Below the pieces are notes generated by a model. That model was not told the origin of the DNA, did not search any database, and saw only the letters and a list, made by a program, of their open reading frames with translations. Positions 43,948 to 52,526 of a DNA stretch of 64,000 nt are shown here, one piece after another. Every line of letters starts with the position of its first letter. Position 1 is the first letter of the stretch. The translations under genes were made by a program, and so were the position numbers. Location: positions 434,001-498,000 of the forward strand of contig CAVVQM010000007.1 of the NCBI GenBank assembly GCA_963750395.1, given 5' to 3'. The DNA is from JADJPO01 sp963750395 (GTDB lineage: Bacteria; Actinomycetota; Actinomycetes; Actinomycetales; Kineosporiaceae).

Positions 43948-44517
43948 ATGGTCCGTCAGCTCTTCGACTATGACCCGCCCGAGCGCTTCGTCGCGGGAAC
44001 CGTCGGCCAGCCCGGATCCCGGACGTTCTTCCTCCAGGCACGTTCCGGCGGCCGGCTGGTCAGCGTGGCGCTGGAGAAGGCGCAGGTCTCGATCCTCGCC
44101 GAACGGGTCGAGGAGTTGCTCGACGACGTGGTGCGCCGCGGTGGCGACGACGTTGCGCCCCCCACGCCGGCTGACGCCGAGGACACCGACCCGCTGGACA
44201 CCCCCATCGAGGAGGAGTTCAGGGTCGGTGCGATGAGTCTGGCCTGGGAGTCCGAGACCCACCGGGTGGTCATCGAGTGCTTCTCCGAGGGGATCGATCC
44301 CGAGGAGCCGGAGGAGGGCGAGGACGCCCCCGCCGAGGATCCGCAGGAGCAGGACGGCGCAGTGCTGCGGGTCGCCCTGTCCAGCTCCGCAGCCCGGGCT
44401 TTCGCCAGGCGCGCGCTCGCCGTGGTCGCTGCGGGACGCCCGCCGTGCCCCTTCTGCGCCGGGCCCTTGGACCCCGAGGGACATATCTGCCCCCGAGCGA
44501 ACGGGTACCGCCGCTGA
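43948..44517 (+). CDS. DUF3090 family protein
   Basis: A 189-residue soluble protein with the family N-terminus FDYDPPERFVAGTVGQPGSRTFFLQA and a C-terminal CPFCAGPLDPEGHICPRANGYRR, which holds three cysteines able to bind zinc. The function is unknown. It is conserved next to the SCO1664-like kinase gene in actinobacteria (Rv2134c-Rv2133c order). ATG 43948 is leaderless by the upstream TAGGGT. Confidence 0.9.
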   Translation: MVRQLFDYDPPERFVAGTVGQPGSRTFFLQARSGGRLVSVALEKAQVSILAERVEELLDDVVRRGGDDVAPPTPADAEDTDPLDTPIEEEFRVGAMSLAWESETHRVVIECFSEGIDPEEPEEGEDAPAEDPQEQDGAVLRVALSSSAARAFARRALAVVAAGRPPCPFCAGPLDPEGHICPRANGYRR

Positions 44518-45362
44518 ACGGCGTCTCGCCAGTCGGGCAGCCGGCCGGACCACCCGCGGACGACGACCTCATCGACCTGCTCGCCCGTGGCGAACTCGAG
44601 GTGCTCGGCAGGCTCGTCGACGCCAGCAACGCCACCCTGCTGGCGCAGGTGCGTCTGGACGAGCGGGTCCGACGGTGCGTCTACAAGCCCATCCGCGGCG
44701 AGCGGCCACTGTGGGACTTCCCCAGCGGGACGCTGGGCAGGCGTGAGGTCGCCGCCTATGAGGTCTCGGCGGCCGTCGGCTGGCACCTCGTCCCGCCGAC
44801 CCTGCTGCGCGACGGCCCGCACGGGCTGGGCAGCGTGCAGATCTGGGTGGATGACGGGGACGTCGGCGGCGGCGTGCTCGACGTCCGCGCTCCCGACAAG
44901 GTGCCGTCCGGGTGGCTCACGGTGCTTGAGGCCGAGACCTACGACGGCTCCCCGCTCGTGCTGGCGCACGCCGACGACCCCGAGCTGGCATCGATGGCGG
45001 TCTTCGACGCCGTGGTGAACAACGCCGATCGCAAGATCGGTCACGTGCTGCGCGACCGCGTGACCGGGCGGCTGCTGGGCGTGGATCACGGACTCACCTT
45101 CAACATCGAGCACAAACTGCGCACCGTGCTCTGGGGCTGGGCCGGGTCAGGGCTGGCCGGGGCGGACCTGGACCGGCTGCAGACCCTGTCCACGCTGTTG
45201 GACGACGGGGGCGACGCCGGCCTGGCGGGGCGTCTGGCCGATCTGCTCACGGACGCGGAGGTCGAGTCGACCCGGCGACGGGTCGAACGCCTGCTCAGCG
45301 CCCGGCGCCACCCGCGCCCCCAGCCGGGCCGGTACCCGGCCATCCCCTGGCCGCCGCTCTGA
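44445..45362 (+). CDS. SCO1664 family protein (PI3/PI4-kinase-like fold)
   Basis: The conserved protein begins near DLIDLLARGELEVLGRLVDASNATLLAQV and has the kinase-like VYKPIRGERPLWDFPSGTLGRREVAAYEVSAA, FDAVVNNADRKIGHVL and GVDHGLTFN (the last two resemble catalytic and metal loops). The start is uncertain: GTG 44445 overlaps DUF3090 by 73 nt, CTG 44514 would overlap it as CTGA, and GTG 44601 loses conserved residues. The substrate is unknown. The C-terminus is rich in Pro/Arg. Confidence 0.83.
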   Translation: MPLLRRALGPRGTYLPPSERVPPLNGVSPVGQPAGPPADDDLIDLLARGELEVLGRLVDASNATLLAQVRLDERVRRCVYKPIRGERPLWDFPSGTLGRREVAAYEVSAAVGWHLVPPTLLRDGPHGLGSVQIWVDDGDVGGGVLDVRAPDKVPSGWLTVLEAETYDGSPLVLAHADDPELASMAVFDAVVNNADRKIGHVLRDRVTGRLLGVDHGLTFNIEHKLRTVLWGWAGSGLAGADLDRLQTLSTLLDDGGDAGLAGRLADLLTDAEVESTRRRVERLLSARRHPRPQPGRYPAIPWPPL

Positions 45363-45427
45363 CCGGCCGCCGGCCCCGGACCGACCCGGGCGCTCCGCGA
45401 GGGTCCGCGGCGACGGTGTGGTGCGGT

Positions 45428-45433
45428 TAGGCT
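45428..45433 (+). promoter_or_regulatory. -10 element (TAGGCT), leaderless mshC
   Basis: TAGGCT lies 6 nt before GTG 45440. Confidence 0.5.
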
Positions 45434-45439
45434 CCCTGA

Positions 45440-46684
45440 GTGACACGCTGGCGCGCGCCGATCCTGCCCACCCTGCCCGGTCATGGACCGCCGGTTCGTC
45501 TGTGGGACTCCTCCACCCACCGGAAGGTGCCCTCCACGACAGAACCGGTCGCCCGCATGTACGTCTGCGGCATCACCCCGTACGACTCCACGCACATGGG
45601 ACACGCGGCGACATATGTCTCCTTCGACCTGCTCAACCGCGCCTGGGTCGACGGCGGCCATCAGGTGCGCTACGTGCAGAACGTCACGGACGTCGACGAC
45701 CCCCTGCTCGAGCGTGCCAGGGAGACGGGAGTCGACTGGCTGGAACTGGCCACCGACCAGATCCAGTTGTTCGCCGACGACATGCAGACCCTGCGGGTCA
45801 TCCCGCCGGACGTCTACGTCGGGGTCGTCGACTCGGTTCCCCTGGTCGTGGCCGCCGTGCGCCGGCTGCTGGCGGCCAAGTCCGCCTACGTCCTCGACGG
45901 CGACGTGTACTTCGCGACCCGGAGCGACCCGCGCTTCGGGTCGGTCGCCGGCCTCGACGTCCCCACGATGCTCGAGTTGAGCGCCGAGCGCGGGGGCGAC
46001 CCGGACCGGCCCGGCAAGCAGGATCCGCTGGACCCGCTGCTGTGGCGCGCGGAACGGCCCGGAGAGCCGGCCTGGGACGGCTCGAGCCTGGGCCGCGGTC
46101 GACCGGGGTGGCACATCGAGTGCGCGGTGATCGCGCTGTCCGAGCTCGGCATGTCCTTCGACGTGCAGGCCGGCGGGTCGGATCTGCTCTTCCCCCATCA
46201 CGAGATGAGCGCCGCCCACGGGCATGCACTGACCGGCAAGTGGCCGTTCGCGCGGGTCTACGCGCACTCGGGGATGGTGGGGTACGAGGGCGAGAAGATG
46301 AGCAAGTCCCGGGGGAACCTGGTGCTGGTCTCACGGTTGCGTGAGCAGGGGGTCGACGCGATGGCGATCCGATTGGCGCTGCTGGCCAATCACTACCGCA
46401 GTGACTGGGAGTGGACCGAACAGGGGCTGGACTCGGCCACCCGGCGGCTCGAACGGTGGCGCTCCGCGGCACGTCTGGTGCGGGGTCCGGACGCCAAAGG
46501 TCTGATCCAGCAGGCGCGGGAACGGCTCGCGGACGATCTCGACGCGCCCGGGGCGATCGGGGCGATGGACGAATGGGTGGAGCGGGCGCTGGAGTCCGGT
46601 GGCGACGTCCCCCGGTCACCGGCCCTGGCCGCGAAGATGGTCGACGCGCTGCTCGGGGTGAGACTGCTGGCCTCGCCGCGCTGA
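45440..46684 (+). CDS. mshC: Mycothiol ligase (cysteine:glucosaminyl-inositol ligase)
   Basis: A 414-residue enzyme descended from cysteinyl-tRNA synthetase. It joins cysteine to GlcN-inositol, the third step of mycothiol synthesis, using ATP. It has the VCGITPYDSTHMGHA zinc/HIGH region, GWHIECAVIALSELG, and KMSKS at the second ATP loop; it lacks the tRNA-binding C-terminus of CysS. GTG 45440 is leaderless. Presence of mshC predicts mycothiol, an actinobacterial thiol, in this organism. Confidence 0.94.
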   Translation: MTRWRAPILPTLPGHGPPVRLWDSSTHRKVPSTTEPVARMYVCGITPYDSTHMGHAATYVSFDLLNRAWVDGGHQVRYVQNVTDVDDPLLERARETGVDWLELATDQIQLFADDMQTLRVIPPDVYVGVVDSVPLVVAAVRRLLAAKSAYVLDGDVYFATRSDPRFGSVAGLDVPTMLELSAERGGDPDRPGKQDPLDPLLWRAERPGEPAWDGSSLGRGRPGWHIECAVIALSELGMSFDVQAGGSDLLFPHHEMSAAHGHALTGKWPFARVYAHSGMVGYEGEKMSKSRGNLVLVSRLREQGVDAMAIRLALLANHYRSDWEWTEQGLDSATRRLERWRSAARLVRGPDAKGLIQQARERLADDLDAPGAIGAMDEWVERALESGGDVPRSPALAAKMVDALLGVRLLASPR

Positions 46685-46687
46685 GAC

Positions 46688-47548
46688 TCAGCGGCCGGGC
46701 GGTCCGCCTTCGCCGCGGCGGCGCAGGTACCGCTCGAACTCCTGCGCGATCGCCTCGCCGCTGGCCTCGGGCAGGTCGGCGGTGTCCTTGGCGTCCTCGA
46801 GCTGGCGAACGTAGGCGTCGATCTCGCCGTCCTCCTCCGCCAGTTCGTCGACACCGTGCTCCCAGGCCCGCGCGTCCTCGGGCAGGTCCTCCAGCGGGAT
46901 GGTGACGTCCAGGGCCTCCTCGACGCGGCGCAGCAGGGCCAGGGTGGCCTTGGGTGAGGGGGGCTGGCCGACGTAGTGGGGCACCGCCGCCCACAGGGAC
47001 ATGGCGGCCAGCCCGGCGAGGGCGGCGCTCTCCTGCAGGACCCCGACGATGCCGGTCGGTCCCTCGTAGGTCGACGGCTCGATGCCGAGGCGCTTCTGAA
47101 GCCGTTCGTCCTCGCTGGTTCCGGTCACCGGGATCGGGCGGGTGTGCGGCACGTCGGCGAGCAGGGCCGCCAGCGTGATCAGGGTGTTCGCACCGAACTC
47201 CTCCGCCAGACCCAACAGTTCGGCGACGTAGGAACGCCAGCGCATGCTGGGCTCCACACCGCAGACCAGCACGACGTCGCGACGCCCCCCGGGAGGCCGG
47301 GCGAGGTAGATCCGCGTCGTCGGCCAGGTGAGGCGGCGGCGTCCGTCCTCGCCGATGGAGACCATTGGCCGGTTGACCTGGAAGTCGTGGTACTCCTCCG
47401 GGTCCAGCTCGGTGATCAGCTCGGCCTGCCAGACCCGCTGCAGGTGGGCCAGCGCGCCGCTTGCGGCCTCTCCGGCGTCGTTCCAGCCCTCGAAGGCGGC
47501 CAGCACGACCGGGTCGCGCAGCGCCGATCGAGGGACCGACTCACTCAC
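46688..47548 (-). CDS. PAC2 family protein
   Basis: A 286-residue soluble protein of the PAC2 (proteasome assembly chaperone 2) superfamily, with FEGWNDAGEAASGALAHL, FQVNRPMV, EPSMRWRSY and the GPTGIVGVLQESA loop. The bacterial role is not settled. GTG 47548 follows AAGGAG by 5 nt. It is convergent with mshC, only 3 nt apart, and divergent from the ABC importer operon. Confidence 0.9.
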   Translation of the reverse strand: MSESVPRSALRDPVVLAAFEGWNDAGEAASGALAHLQRVWQAELITELDPEEYHDFQVNRPMVSIGEDGRRRLTWPTTRIYLARPPGGRRDVVLVCGVEPSMRWRSYVAELLGLAEEFGANTLITLAALLADVPHTRPIPVTGTSEDERLQKRLGIEPSTYEGPTGIVGVLQESAALAGLAAMSLWAAVPHYVGQPPSPKATLALLRRVEEALDVTIPLEDLPEDARAWEHGVDELAEEDGEIDAYVRQLEDAKDTADLPEASGEAIAQEFERYLRRRGEGGPPGR

Positions 47549-47638
47549 GCCGACTCCTTCCCACACCCGTGCGGCGGGACCAGCGCCCACCCGTGCCGGC
47601 TCAGCCTAGGTCAACCGACCGGCTCGGCGCGGTGAGGC

Positions 47639-47664
47639 CGGTCGGTCCCGACCGGGACCGACCG
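47639..47664. promoter_or_regulatory. 11-bp perfect inverted repeat in divergent region
   Basis: CGGTCGGTCCC (47639-47649) and GGGACCGACCG (47654-47664) are separated by 4 nt. It lies in the 269-bp region between the PAC2 gene and the ABC importer operon and could be an operator or a strong hairpin. Confidence 0.45.
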
Positions 47665-47711
47665 CCTTGGCGCCCGCGCGTCACGCTGTCTAGCCCATCG
47701 GGGTGTGAGAT

Positions 47712-47738
47712 ATGCCCGCTTGCCAAACCCACACCTGA
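47712..47738 (+). CDS. Possible leader peptide of the ABC importer operon
   Basis: ATG 47712 opens an 8-codon frame (MPACQTHT) closed by TGA at 47736-47738. A weak GTGAG precedes it. Its stop lies in the left arm of a hairpin (47734-47753), which is the position expected for attenuation by translation. With one Cys, one Gln and no codon run, the effector cannot be named. Nothing but position supports its translation. Confidence 0.3.
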   Translation: MPACQTHT

Positions 47739-47802
47739 ATCGCCGGGTTCAGGAGGATGTGCCCTCCGTGAAGCGGTTCGCGACCCGTCGGTCAGGCCGA
47801 CG
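47734..47802 (+). promoter_or_regulatory. Leader with mutually exclusive hairpins before the ABC importer
   Basis: Hairpin A pairs CCTGAA (47734-47739) with TTCAGG (47748-47753). Hairpin B pairs TTCA-GGAGG (47748-47756) with CCTCC-G-TGAA (47763-47772), so the two share 47748-47753 and cannot coexist. A third stem, CGTCGG/CCGACG (47786-47802), has loop TCAGG, which can also pair with CCTGA at 47734. The ribosome site AAAGGA and GTG 47818 follow. Confidence 0.45.
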
Positions 47803-47817
47803 ACGAAAGGATTGCCG

Positions 47818-48588
47818 GTGGAGGACAGGACCCCGCAGCCGGTACTGGTGCGGACGCGGGGACTGACCAAGAGCTTCCGCGGCTTCACCGCTGTCAAGCG
47901 GGTCGACCTCGATGTCGCCGAGGGCACCGTGCACGCCCTGGTCGGTCCCAACGGGGCGGGCAAGACCACGCTCTTCAACCTGCTCACCGGCTTTCTCACC
48001 CCCACCGCCGGGACAGTGCAGTTCGCCGGCCACGACATCACCGGTACGCCGCCGCACCGGATCGCGCGGCTCGGCATCGCTCGTTCGTTCCAGATCACCA
48101 GTCTGTTCGACCAGCTCACTCCCCTGGAGCACCTGGAGCTCGCGTTGCAGGCCGGAACCCACCAGGGCCTGGCCTTCTGGGCCTCGCAGCGGCGGATGAG
48201 CCGCTTCCGCGGCCGCGCGCTGGAGCTGCTCGAGCAGGTCGGGCTGACCGACGTGGCCGGCCGACCATGCTCCGAACTCGCCTACGGGCGCAAACGGGCG
48301 GTTGAGCTGGCGCTGGCGCTCGCGCTCGAGCCCAGGCTGCTGCTGCTCGACGAGCCGACAGCGGGCATGGGCGCCGAGGACGTTCACGGCACGGTGCAGC
48401 TGATCCGGCGCGTCGCGCAGGGACGCACGGTGGTGCTGGTCGACCACAACATGCACGTCGTCGGCAGCCTGGCCCAGCGGGTGACGGTTCTGCAGGCCGG
48501 AGAGGTGCTGGCGGAGGGCACCTACGAGGAACTGCGTCAAGATCCCCGGGTCATCGCCGCCTACCTGGGGGAGACCCACGATGCCTGA
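47818..48588 (+). CDS. ABC importer ATPase, LivG type
   Basis: A 256-residue ATPase of the branched-chain/hydrophobic amino acid (HAAT) family, with GPNGAGKTT near residue 42, the ARSFQITSLFDQLTPLEH region of LivG, an unusual signature SELAYGRKRAVELALAL, and LLLDEPTAGMG. GTG 47818 follows AAAGGA. Unusually the ATPase genes come first in this operon, before the binding protein. Substrate not known. Confidence 0.88.
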   Translation: MEDRTPQPVLVRTRGLTKSFRGFTAVKRVDLDVAEGTVHALVGPNGAGKTTLFNLLTGFLTPTAGTVQFAGHDITGTPPHRIARLGIARSFQITSLFDQLTPLEHLELALQAGTHQGLAFWASQRRMSRFRGRALELLEQVGLTDVAGRPCSELAYGRKRAVELALALALEPRLLLLDEPTAGMGAEDVHGTVQLIRRVAQGRTVVLVDHNMHVVGSLAQRVTVLQAGEVLAEGTYEELRQDPRVIAAYLGETHDA

Positions 48589-49333
48589 ACGGACCGAGGA
48601 ACCCGAACCCTCCTCGGGAGGAATGATCACACCGGGCGCGGAACTGCGGGTGCGGGGACTCTCCGCCTGGTACGGCCACGCTCAGGCACTACGCGATGTG
48701 GAGCTGGAGGTGCGCGGCGGCGAGGTGGTCACCCTCGTCGGACGCAATGGCGCCGGCAAGACCACCCTGCTGCGATCGATCATGGGGTTGCACGCTCACT
48801 GCAACGGACAGGTCGTGCTGGACGGACAGGACCTGTCCGCCAGACCCTCGCATGGGCGAGCCAGGGCCGGGCTCGGCTGGGTGCAGGATGACCGGGGCAT
48901 CTATGCCTCTCTCACCGTGACGGAGAACCTGACGCTGCCACCCATCGTGTCCTCGGCGGCGTGGCCCCTGGAGCGGGTGTTCGAGACCTTCCCCGTGCTC
49001 GCCGACCGGCGCGCCGCCTGGGGGACGACGCTGTCCGGTGGCGAGCAGCAGATGCTGGCCATCGCGCGAGTGCTGCGCAGCGGTGCGCGGGTGCTCCTTC
49101 TCGATGAGCCGACCGAGGGTCTGGCCCCCGTGATCGTCGCCCGGATCGCAGAGATCCTGCGCAGCGTGGTCGCCGAGGGCCTCGCTGTTCTCCTCGTGGA
49201 GCAGAACAGCCGGTTCGCGACCACCGTCGCCACTCGCCACTACCTGCTCGCTCAGGGGCAAGTCGTCGAACATCTGACCAACGACGACTTCATCCGACGC
49301 CGCGCCGACCTGCTCGAACACCTCGGTATGTGA
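48581..49333 (+). CDS. ABC importer ATPase, LivF type
   Basis: A 250-residue ATPase with VGRNGAGKTT, the LivF-type GLGWVQDDRGIYASLTVTENL (wild families have VPEGR here), LSGGEQQMLAIARVL and LLLDEPTEGLAPV. It overlaps the LivG-type gene by 8 nt. It would pair with LivG and the LivH/LivM permeases encoded downstream. Confidence 0.9.
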   Translation: MPERTEEPEPSSGGMITPGAELRVRGLSAWYGHAQALRDVELEVRGGEVVTLVGRNGAGKTTLLRSIMGLHAHCNGQVVLDGQDLSARPSHGRARAGLGWVQDDRGIYASLTVTENLTLPPIVSSAAWPLERVFETFPVLADRRAAWGTTLSGGEQQMLAIARVLRSGARVLLLDEPTEGLAPVIVARIAEILRSVVAEGLAVLLVEQNSRFATTVATRHYLLAQGQVVEHLTNDDFIRRRADLLEHLGM

Positions 49334-49365
49334 CCAGCGCCAACGATGAAAGGGACCGCCATCTC

Positions 49366-50622
49366 ATGCGTACGACCCACGTGACCCTGGCCCTGCTGGC
49401 CACCACCTCCCTCGCTCTGGCAGCCTGCGGACAGGGGGGACCCTCGGGAACCGCCGACTCGGCGTTGTCCGACGACAAGGTGGTGCTGGCCGTTCTGAAC
49501 GACGCCTCCGGGGTCTACAAGGACCTGTCCGGACCCAACAGCGTCGAGGCCGTGCGGATGGCCGTCGAGGACTACGAGGCCAAGCACGGCAACGATGCCG
49601 TCGCCTCGACCATCGAGGTGATCAGCGCCGACCACCAGAACAAGCCCGAGATCGCCAACACGAAGGCCCAGGAGATGTACGACCGGCAGCAGGCCGACGT
49701 CATCCTGGACGTGCCCACCTCCTCGGCGGCGCTGGCGGTCGCCCAGCAGGCGGCGACCAAGAAGAAGCTGTTCATCGACATCGGCGCGGCCACCACCGAA
49801 CTCACCGGCGCCCAGTGCAACCGCTACACCTACCACTGGGCCTATGACACCTACATGCTCGCCAACGGCACGGGTACCGCGGTGACCGAGAACGGGGCGA
49901 AGAACTGGTCGATCATCTATCCCAGCTACGCCTTCGGCGAGGACATGAACAAGTCGTTCACCTCGGCCATCACCGCGGCCGGCGGCACGGTCTCCCAGTC
50001 GATCCCGACCCCGTTCCCGAACGACAACTTCGCCACGTTCCTGACCAAGGCGGCCTCGACCAAGCCGGACGTGATCGGCACGATGCAGGCCGGCGGTGAC
50101 CTGATCAACCTGGTCAAGCAGTACAACCAGGCGGGCCTGCGCGACCAGGGGATCGGCCTGTCGGTCGGGCTGATGTTCATCACCGACATTCACTCCCTGG
50201 GCGTCGACCAGTTCGCCGGGACCCAGTTCACCGACGCCTGGTACTGGGACTTCGACGAGACCAACCGGACGTGGGCCGACGCCTTCCAGGAGCGCACCGG
50301 CACCCGGCCCTCCTTCGCCCACGCCGCGAACTACTCCGCGGCCACCCAGTACCTGGAAGCCGTCCAGGCCGCCGGATCGGACGACGCCGAGAAGGTCGTC
50401 GACGAGATGGACGGCAAGGACGTCGACGACGTGTTCCTGCGCAACGGCACGATCCGCGCCGAGGACCACCGTGTGATCCACGACGTCTATCTCGCCCAGG
50501 TCAAGTCGGCCGACGAGGTCAGCGGGGACTGGGACTACGAGACGATCCTCACCACCATCCCTGCTGACGAGGCGTTCCGGCCGGTCGCCGATTCCCAGGC
50601 CGCCGGCTGCTCGCTCGGTTGA
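49366..50622 (+). CDS. ABC importer substrate-binding lipoprotein
   Basis: A 418-residue exported lipoprotein (signal MRTTHVTLALLATTSLALAAC; Cys20 lipidated) of the peripheral-binding type I family (Peripla_BP_6). It contains DVPTSSAALAVAQQ, the YHWAYDTYMLANGTG segment and AANYSAATQYLEAVQAAG. Relatives bind branched-chain amino acids, urea, amides or aromatic compounds; this one cannot be assigned. An upstream GTG at 49330 overlaps the LivF-type stop, but ATG 49366 gives the clean signal peptide. Confidence 0.88.
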   Translation: MRTTHVTLALLATTSLALAACGQGGPSGTADSALSDDKVVLAVLNDASGVYKDLSGPNSVEAVRMAVEDYEAKHGNDAVASTIEVISADHQNKPEIANTKAQEMYDRQQADVILDVPTSSAALAVAQQAATKKKLFIDIGAATTELTGAQCNRYTYHWAYDTYMLANGTGTAVTENGAKNWSIIYPSYAFGEDMNKSFTSAITAAGGTVSQSIPTPFPNDNFATFLTKAASTKPDVIGTMQAGGDLINLVKQYNQAGLRDQGIGLSVGLMFITDIHSLGVDQFAGTQFTDAWYWDFDETNRTWADAFQERTGTRPSFAHAANYSAATQYLEAVQAAGSDDAEKVVDEMDGKDVDDVFLRNGTIRAEDHRVIHDVYLAQVKSADEVSGDWDYETILTTIPADEAFRPVADSQAAGCSLG

Positions 50623-50638
50623 GCCGCGGCGGGACAGC

Positions 50639-51505
50639 GTGAACGCCTTCACCCAGTACGTCGTCCAGGGCCTGGCGGCGGGCAGCTTCTACGCGCTCGC
50701 CGCCCTCGGCCTGGCGATCATCTTCGGAGTGCTCGGCGTGGTGAACTTCGCCCACGGTGCCTGCTACATGCTCGGCGCCGTGATCTCCGCCGTTCTGCTG
50801 GCCGAGACCGGCCTGGGCTTCTGGCCGGCGCTGATCGTCGTTCCGCTCATCATGTTCGGCTTCGGGCTGGCCATGGAGCGGCTGCTGGTCCGGCGGCTGG
50901 CCCGCCTGGACCCGCTGTACAACTTCCTGCTCACCTTCGGGCTGACGCTCGTGCTGGTCGACCTGGTCAAACGGCGCTATGGCGTCTCCGGGCTCCCGTA
51001 TACCCGCCCGCAGGCGCTGACCGGTCAAGTGGAGGTCGGCGGTGTCCGGCTGCCCGTGTATCAGCTCTTCGTCCTCGCGTTCTCGCTCCTGATCTGCCTG
51101 GCGGTCTACCTGCTGCTGTCACGCACCCGGATCGGCATGATCGTCAGGGCCGCCACCGAGCGCCCTGAGCTGGCCGGCGCACTCGGGGTGAACGTCAACC
51201 GGTGGGTCAGCCCGGTCTTCGCCTTCGGCGTGGCCCTGGCTGCACTCGCCGGGGTGCTCGCGGCGCCGTTCCGGGCGATCACCGCGGACATGGGCTCGAA
51301 CTTCGTCATCATCCTGTTCGCGGTGGTGGTGATCGGGGGGCTCGGCTCGATCCTCGGTGCGGTGCTCGCCGGCTTCCTCGTCGGCCTGGTCGAGGCCTTC
51401 GGCCAGGCCTATGCGCCGGCCTTCGCCCAAGTGGTGATCTTCCTCATGATGGCTCTGGTCATCCTGGCCCGCCCGGCCGGCCTGCTCGGGCGAGAGGAGA
51501 CCTGA
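50639..51505 (+). CDS. ABC importer permease, LivH type
   Basis: A 288-residue membrane protein with about eight helices, the LivH N-terminus LAAGSFYALAALGLAIIFGVLGVVNFAHGA and the EAA-like loop RTRIGMIVRAATERPELAGALGVN. It starts 17 nt after the binding protein gene at GTG 50639. Its TGA overlaps the LivM-type ATG (TGATG). Confidence 0.92.
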   Translation: MNAFTQYVVQGLAAGSFYALAALGLAIIFGVLGVVNFAHGACYMLGAVISAVLLAETGLGFWPALIVVPLIMFGFGLAMERLLVRRLARLDPLYNFLLTFGLTLVLVDLVKRRYGVSGLPYTRPQALTGQVEVGGVRLPVYQLFVLAFSLLICLAVYLLLSRTRIGMIVRAATERPELAGALGVNVNRWVSPVFAFGVALAALAGVLAAPFRAITADMGSNFVIILFAVVVIGGLGSILGAVLAGFLVGLVEAFGQAYAPAFAQVVIFLMMALVILARPAGLLGREET

Positions 51506-52515
51506 TGGCCCTGGAGACCGATGCTCCGCCCGAGGTAACTCCGCCGGCCGCACGGCGGTTCCGGTGGCTGCCGCCGGCCGTTGGACTGGCGGTGGTGCTC
51601 GCACTGCCCTGGTTCGTCTACCCGCCGATCGCCCTGGACATCGTCGCCTGGGGCCTGTTCGCGATGGCGCTGGACATCCTGCTCGGTTATACCGGTCTGC
51701 TCTCGTTCGGTCATGCCGCGTTCTGGGGCATCTCGGCCTATGCCACCTCCCTGGTGGCGATCCATTCCGGGGCTCCGTTCCCGCTGGCCGTCCTCGCCGG
51801 AACGGTGGCGGCGATGGTGCTGGCGGTGCCCATCGGCTTCCTGTCCGTGCGGCGCAGCGGCATCTACTTCGCGATGGTGACGCTGGCGTTCGCCCAGATG
51901 CTGTACTTCCTGGCCAACCAGTGGCGCGATGTCACCGGCGGCGAGAACGGCCTCCAGGCGGTGCCCACCTCCTTCTTCGGGGTGGAGGCCGTGGAGACGG
52001 ACTCGTTCTACTTCTTCTATGCGGCACTGCCGATCCTGCTCGCCGGGATGTGGCTCGCCTGGCGGATCGTGCACTCCCCGTTCGGCCGGGTGATCGTGGC
52101 GATCCGGGACAATCCGGCGCGTGCCCGGGCCCTGGGCTACAACGTCGACGTGTACAAGCAGATCGCGTTCATCGCCTCCGCCGGACTCGCTGGGCTCGCC
52201 GGCGGCGTGTTCGCGATCAGCCACGGTTTCGCCTCGCTGCAGGAGCTGTACTGGACGACGTCCGGCAAGGTGGTCCTGATCACCGTGCTCGGGGGCATGG
52301 GCACCCTGTGGGGTGGCCCGATCGGCGCGGCGTTGGTCGTCCTGCTCGAGGACCGGCTGGTCACCTCGGGCTTCAACGGGATCGGCATCATCACCGGCAC
52401 GGTGTTCGTCGTCGTGGTGCTGGCCTTCCGGCGGGGCATCTGGGGCACCGCGCAGCAATTCCTCGCCGCCCGACGGGCCCGGATGGCGGATCGCGGGAGC
52501 GCCGAAGACCCGTAG
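51505..52515 (+). CDS. ABC importer permease, LivM type
   Basis: A 336-residue permease with about ten helices, the LivM motif LLGYTGLLSFGHAAFWGISAYA, and the loop SPFGRVIVAIRDNPARARALGYNV. ATG 51505 follows GAGGAG. Its stop codon TAG (52513-52515) is the first half of the metH -10 hexamer TAGAAT. Confidence 0.92.
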   Translation: MALETDAPPEVTPPAARRFRWLPPAVGLAVVLALPWFVYPPIALDIVAWGLFAMALDILLGYTGLLSFGHAAFWGISAYATSLVAIHSGAPFPLAVLAGTVAAMVLAVPIGFLSVRRSGIYFAMVTLAFAQMLYFLANQWRDVTGGENGLQAVPTSFFGVEAVETDSFYFFYAALPILLAGMWLAWRIVHSPFGRVIVAIRDNPARARALGYNVDVYKQIAFIASAGLAGLAGGVFAISHGFASLQELYWTTSGKVVLITVLGGMGTLWGGPIGAALVVLLEDRLVTSGFNGIGIITGTVFVVVVLAFRRGIWGTAQQFLAARRARMADRGSAEDP

Positions 52516-52518
52516 AAT
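52513..52518 (+). promoter_or_regulatory. -10 element (TAGAAT), leaderless metH
   Basis: TAGAAT begins with the stop codon of the LivM-type gene and lies 8 nt before the metH ATG at 52527. metH may be read from here and from the importer operon. Confidence 0.5.
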
Positions 52519-52526
52519 CGCGGGCG

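Noticed and set aside
47549..47817. Cobalamin riboswitch before the importer-metH operon.
   Set aside because: No B12 box or conserved core could be found; the leader stems are shorter and differ in layout.
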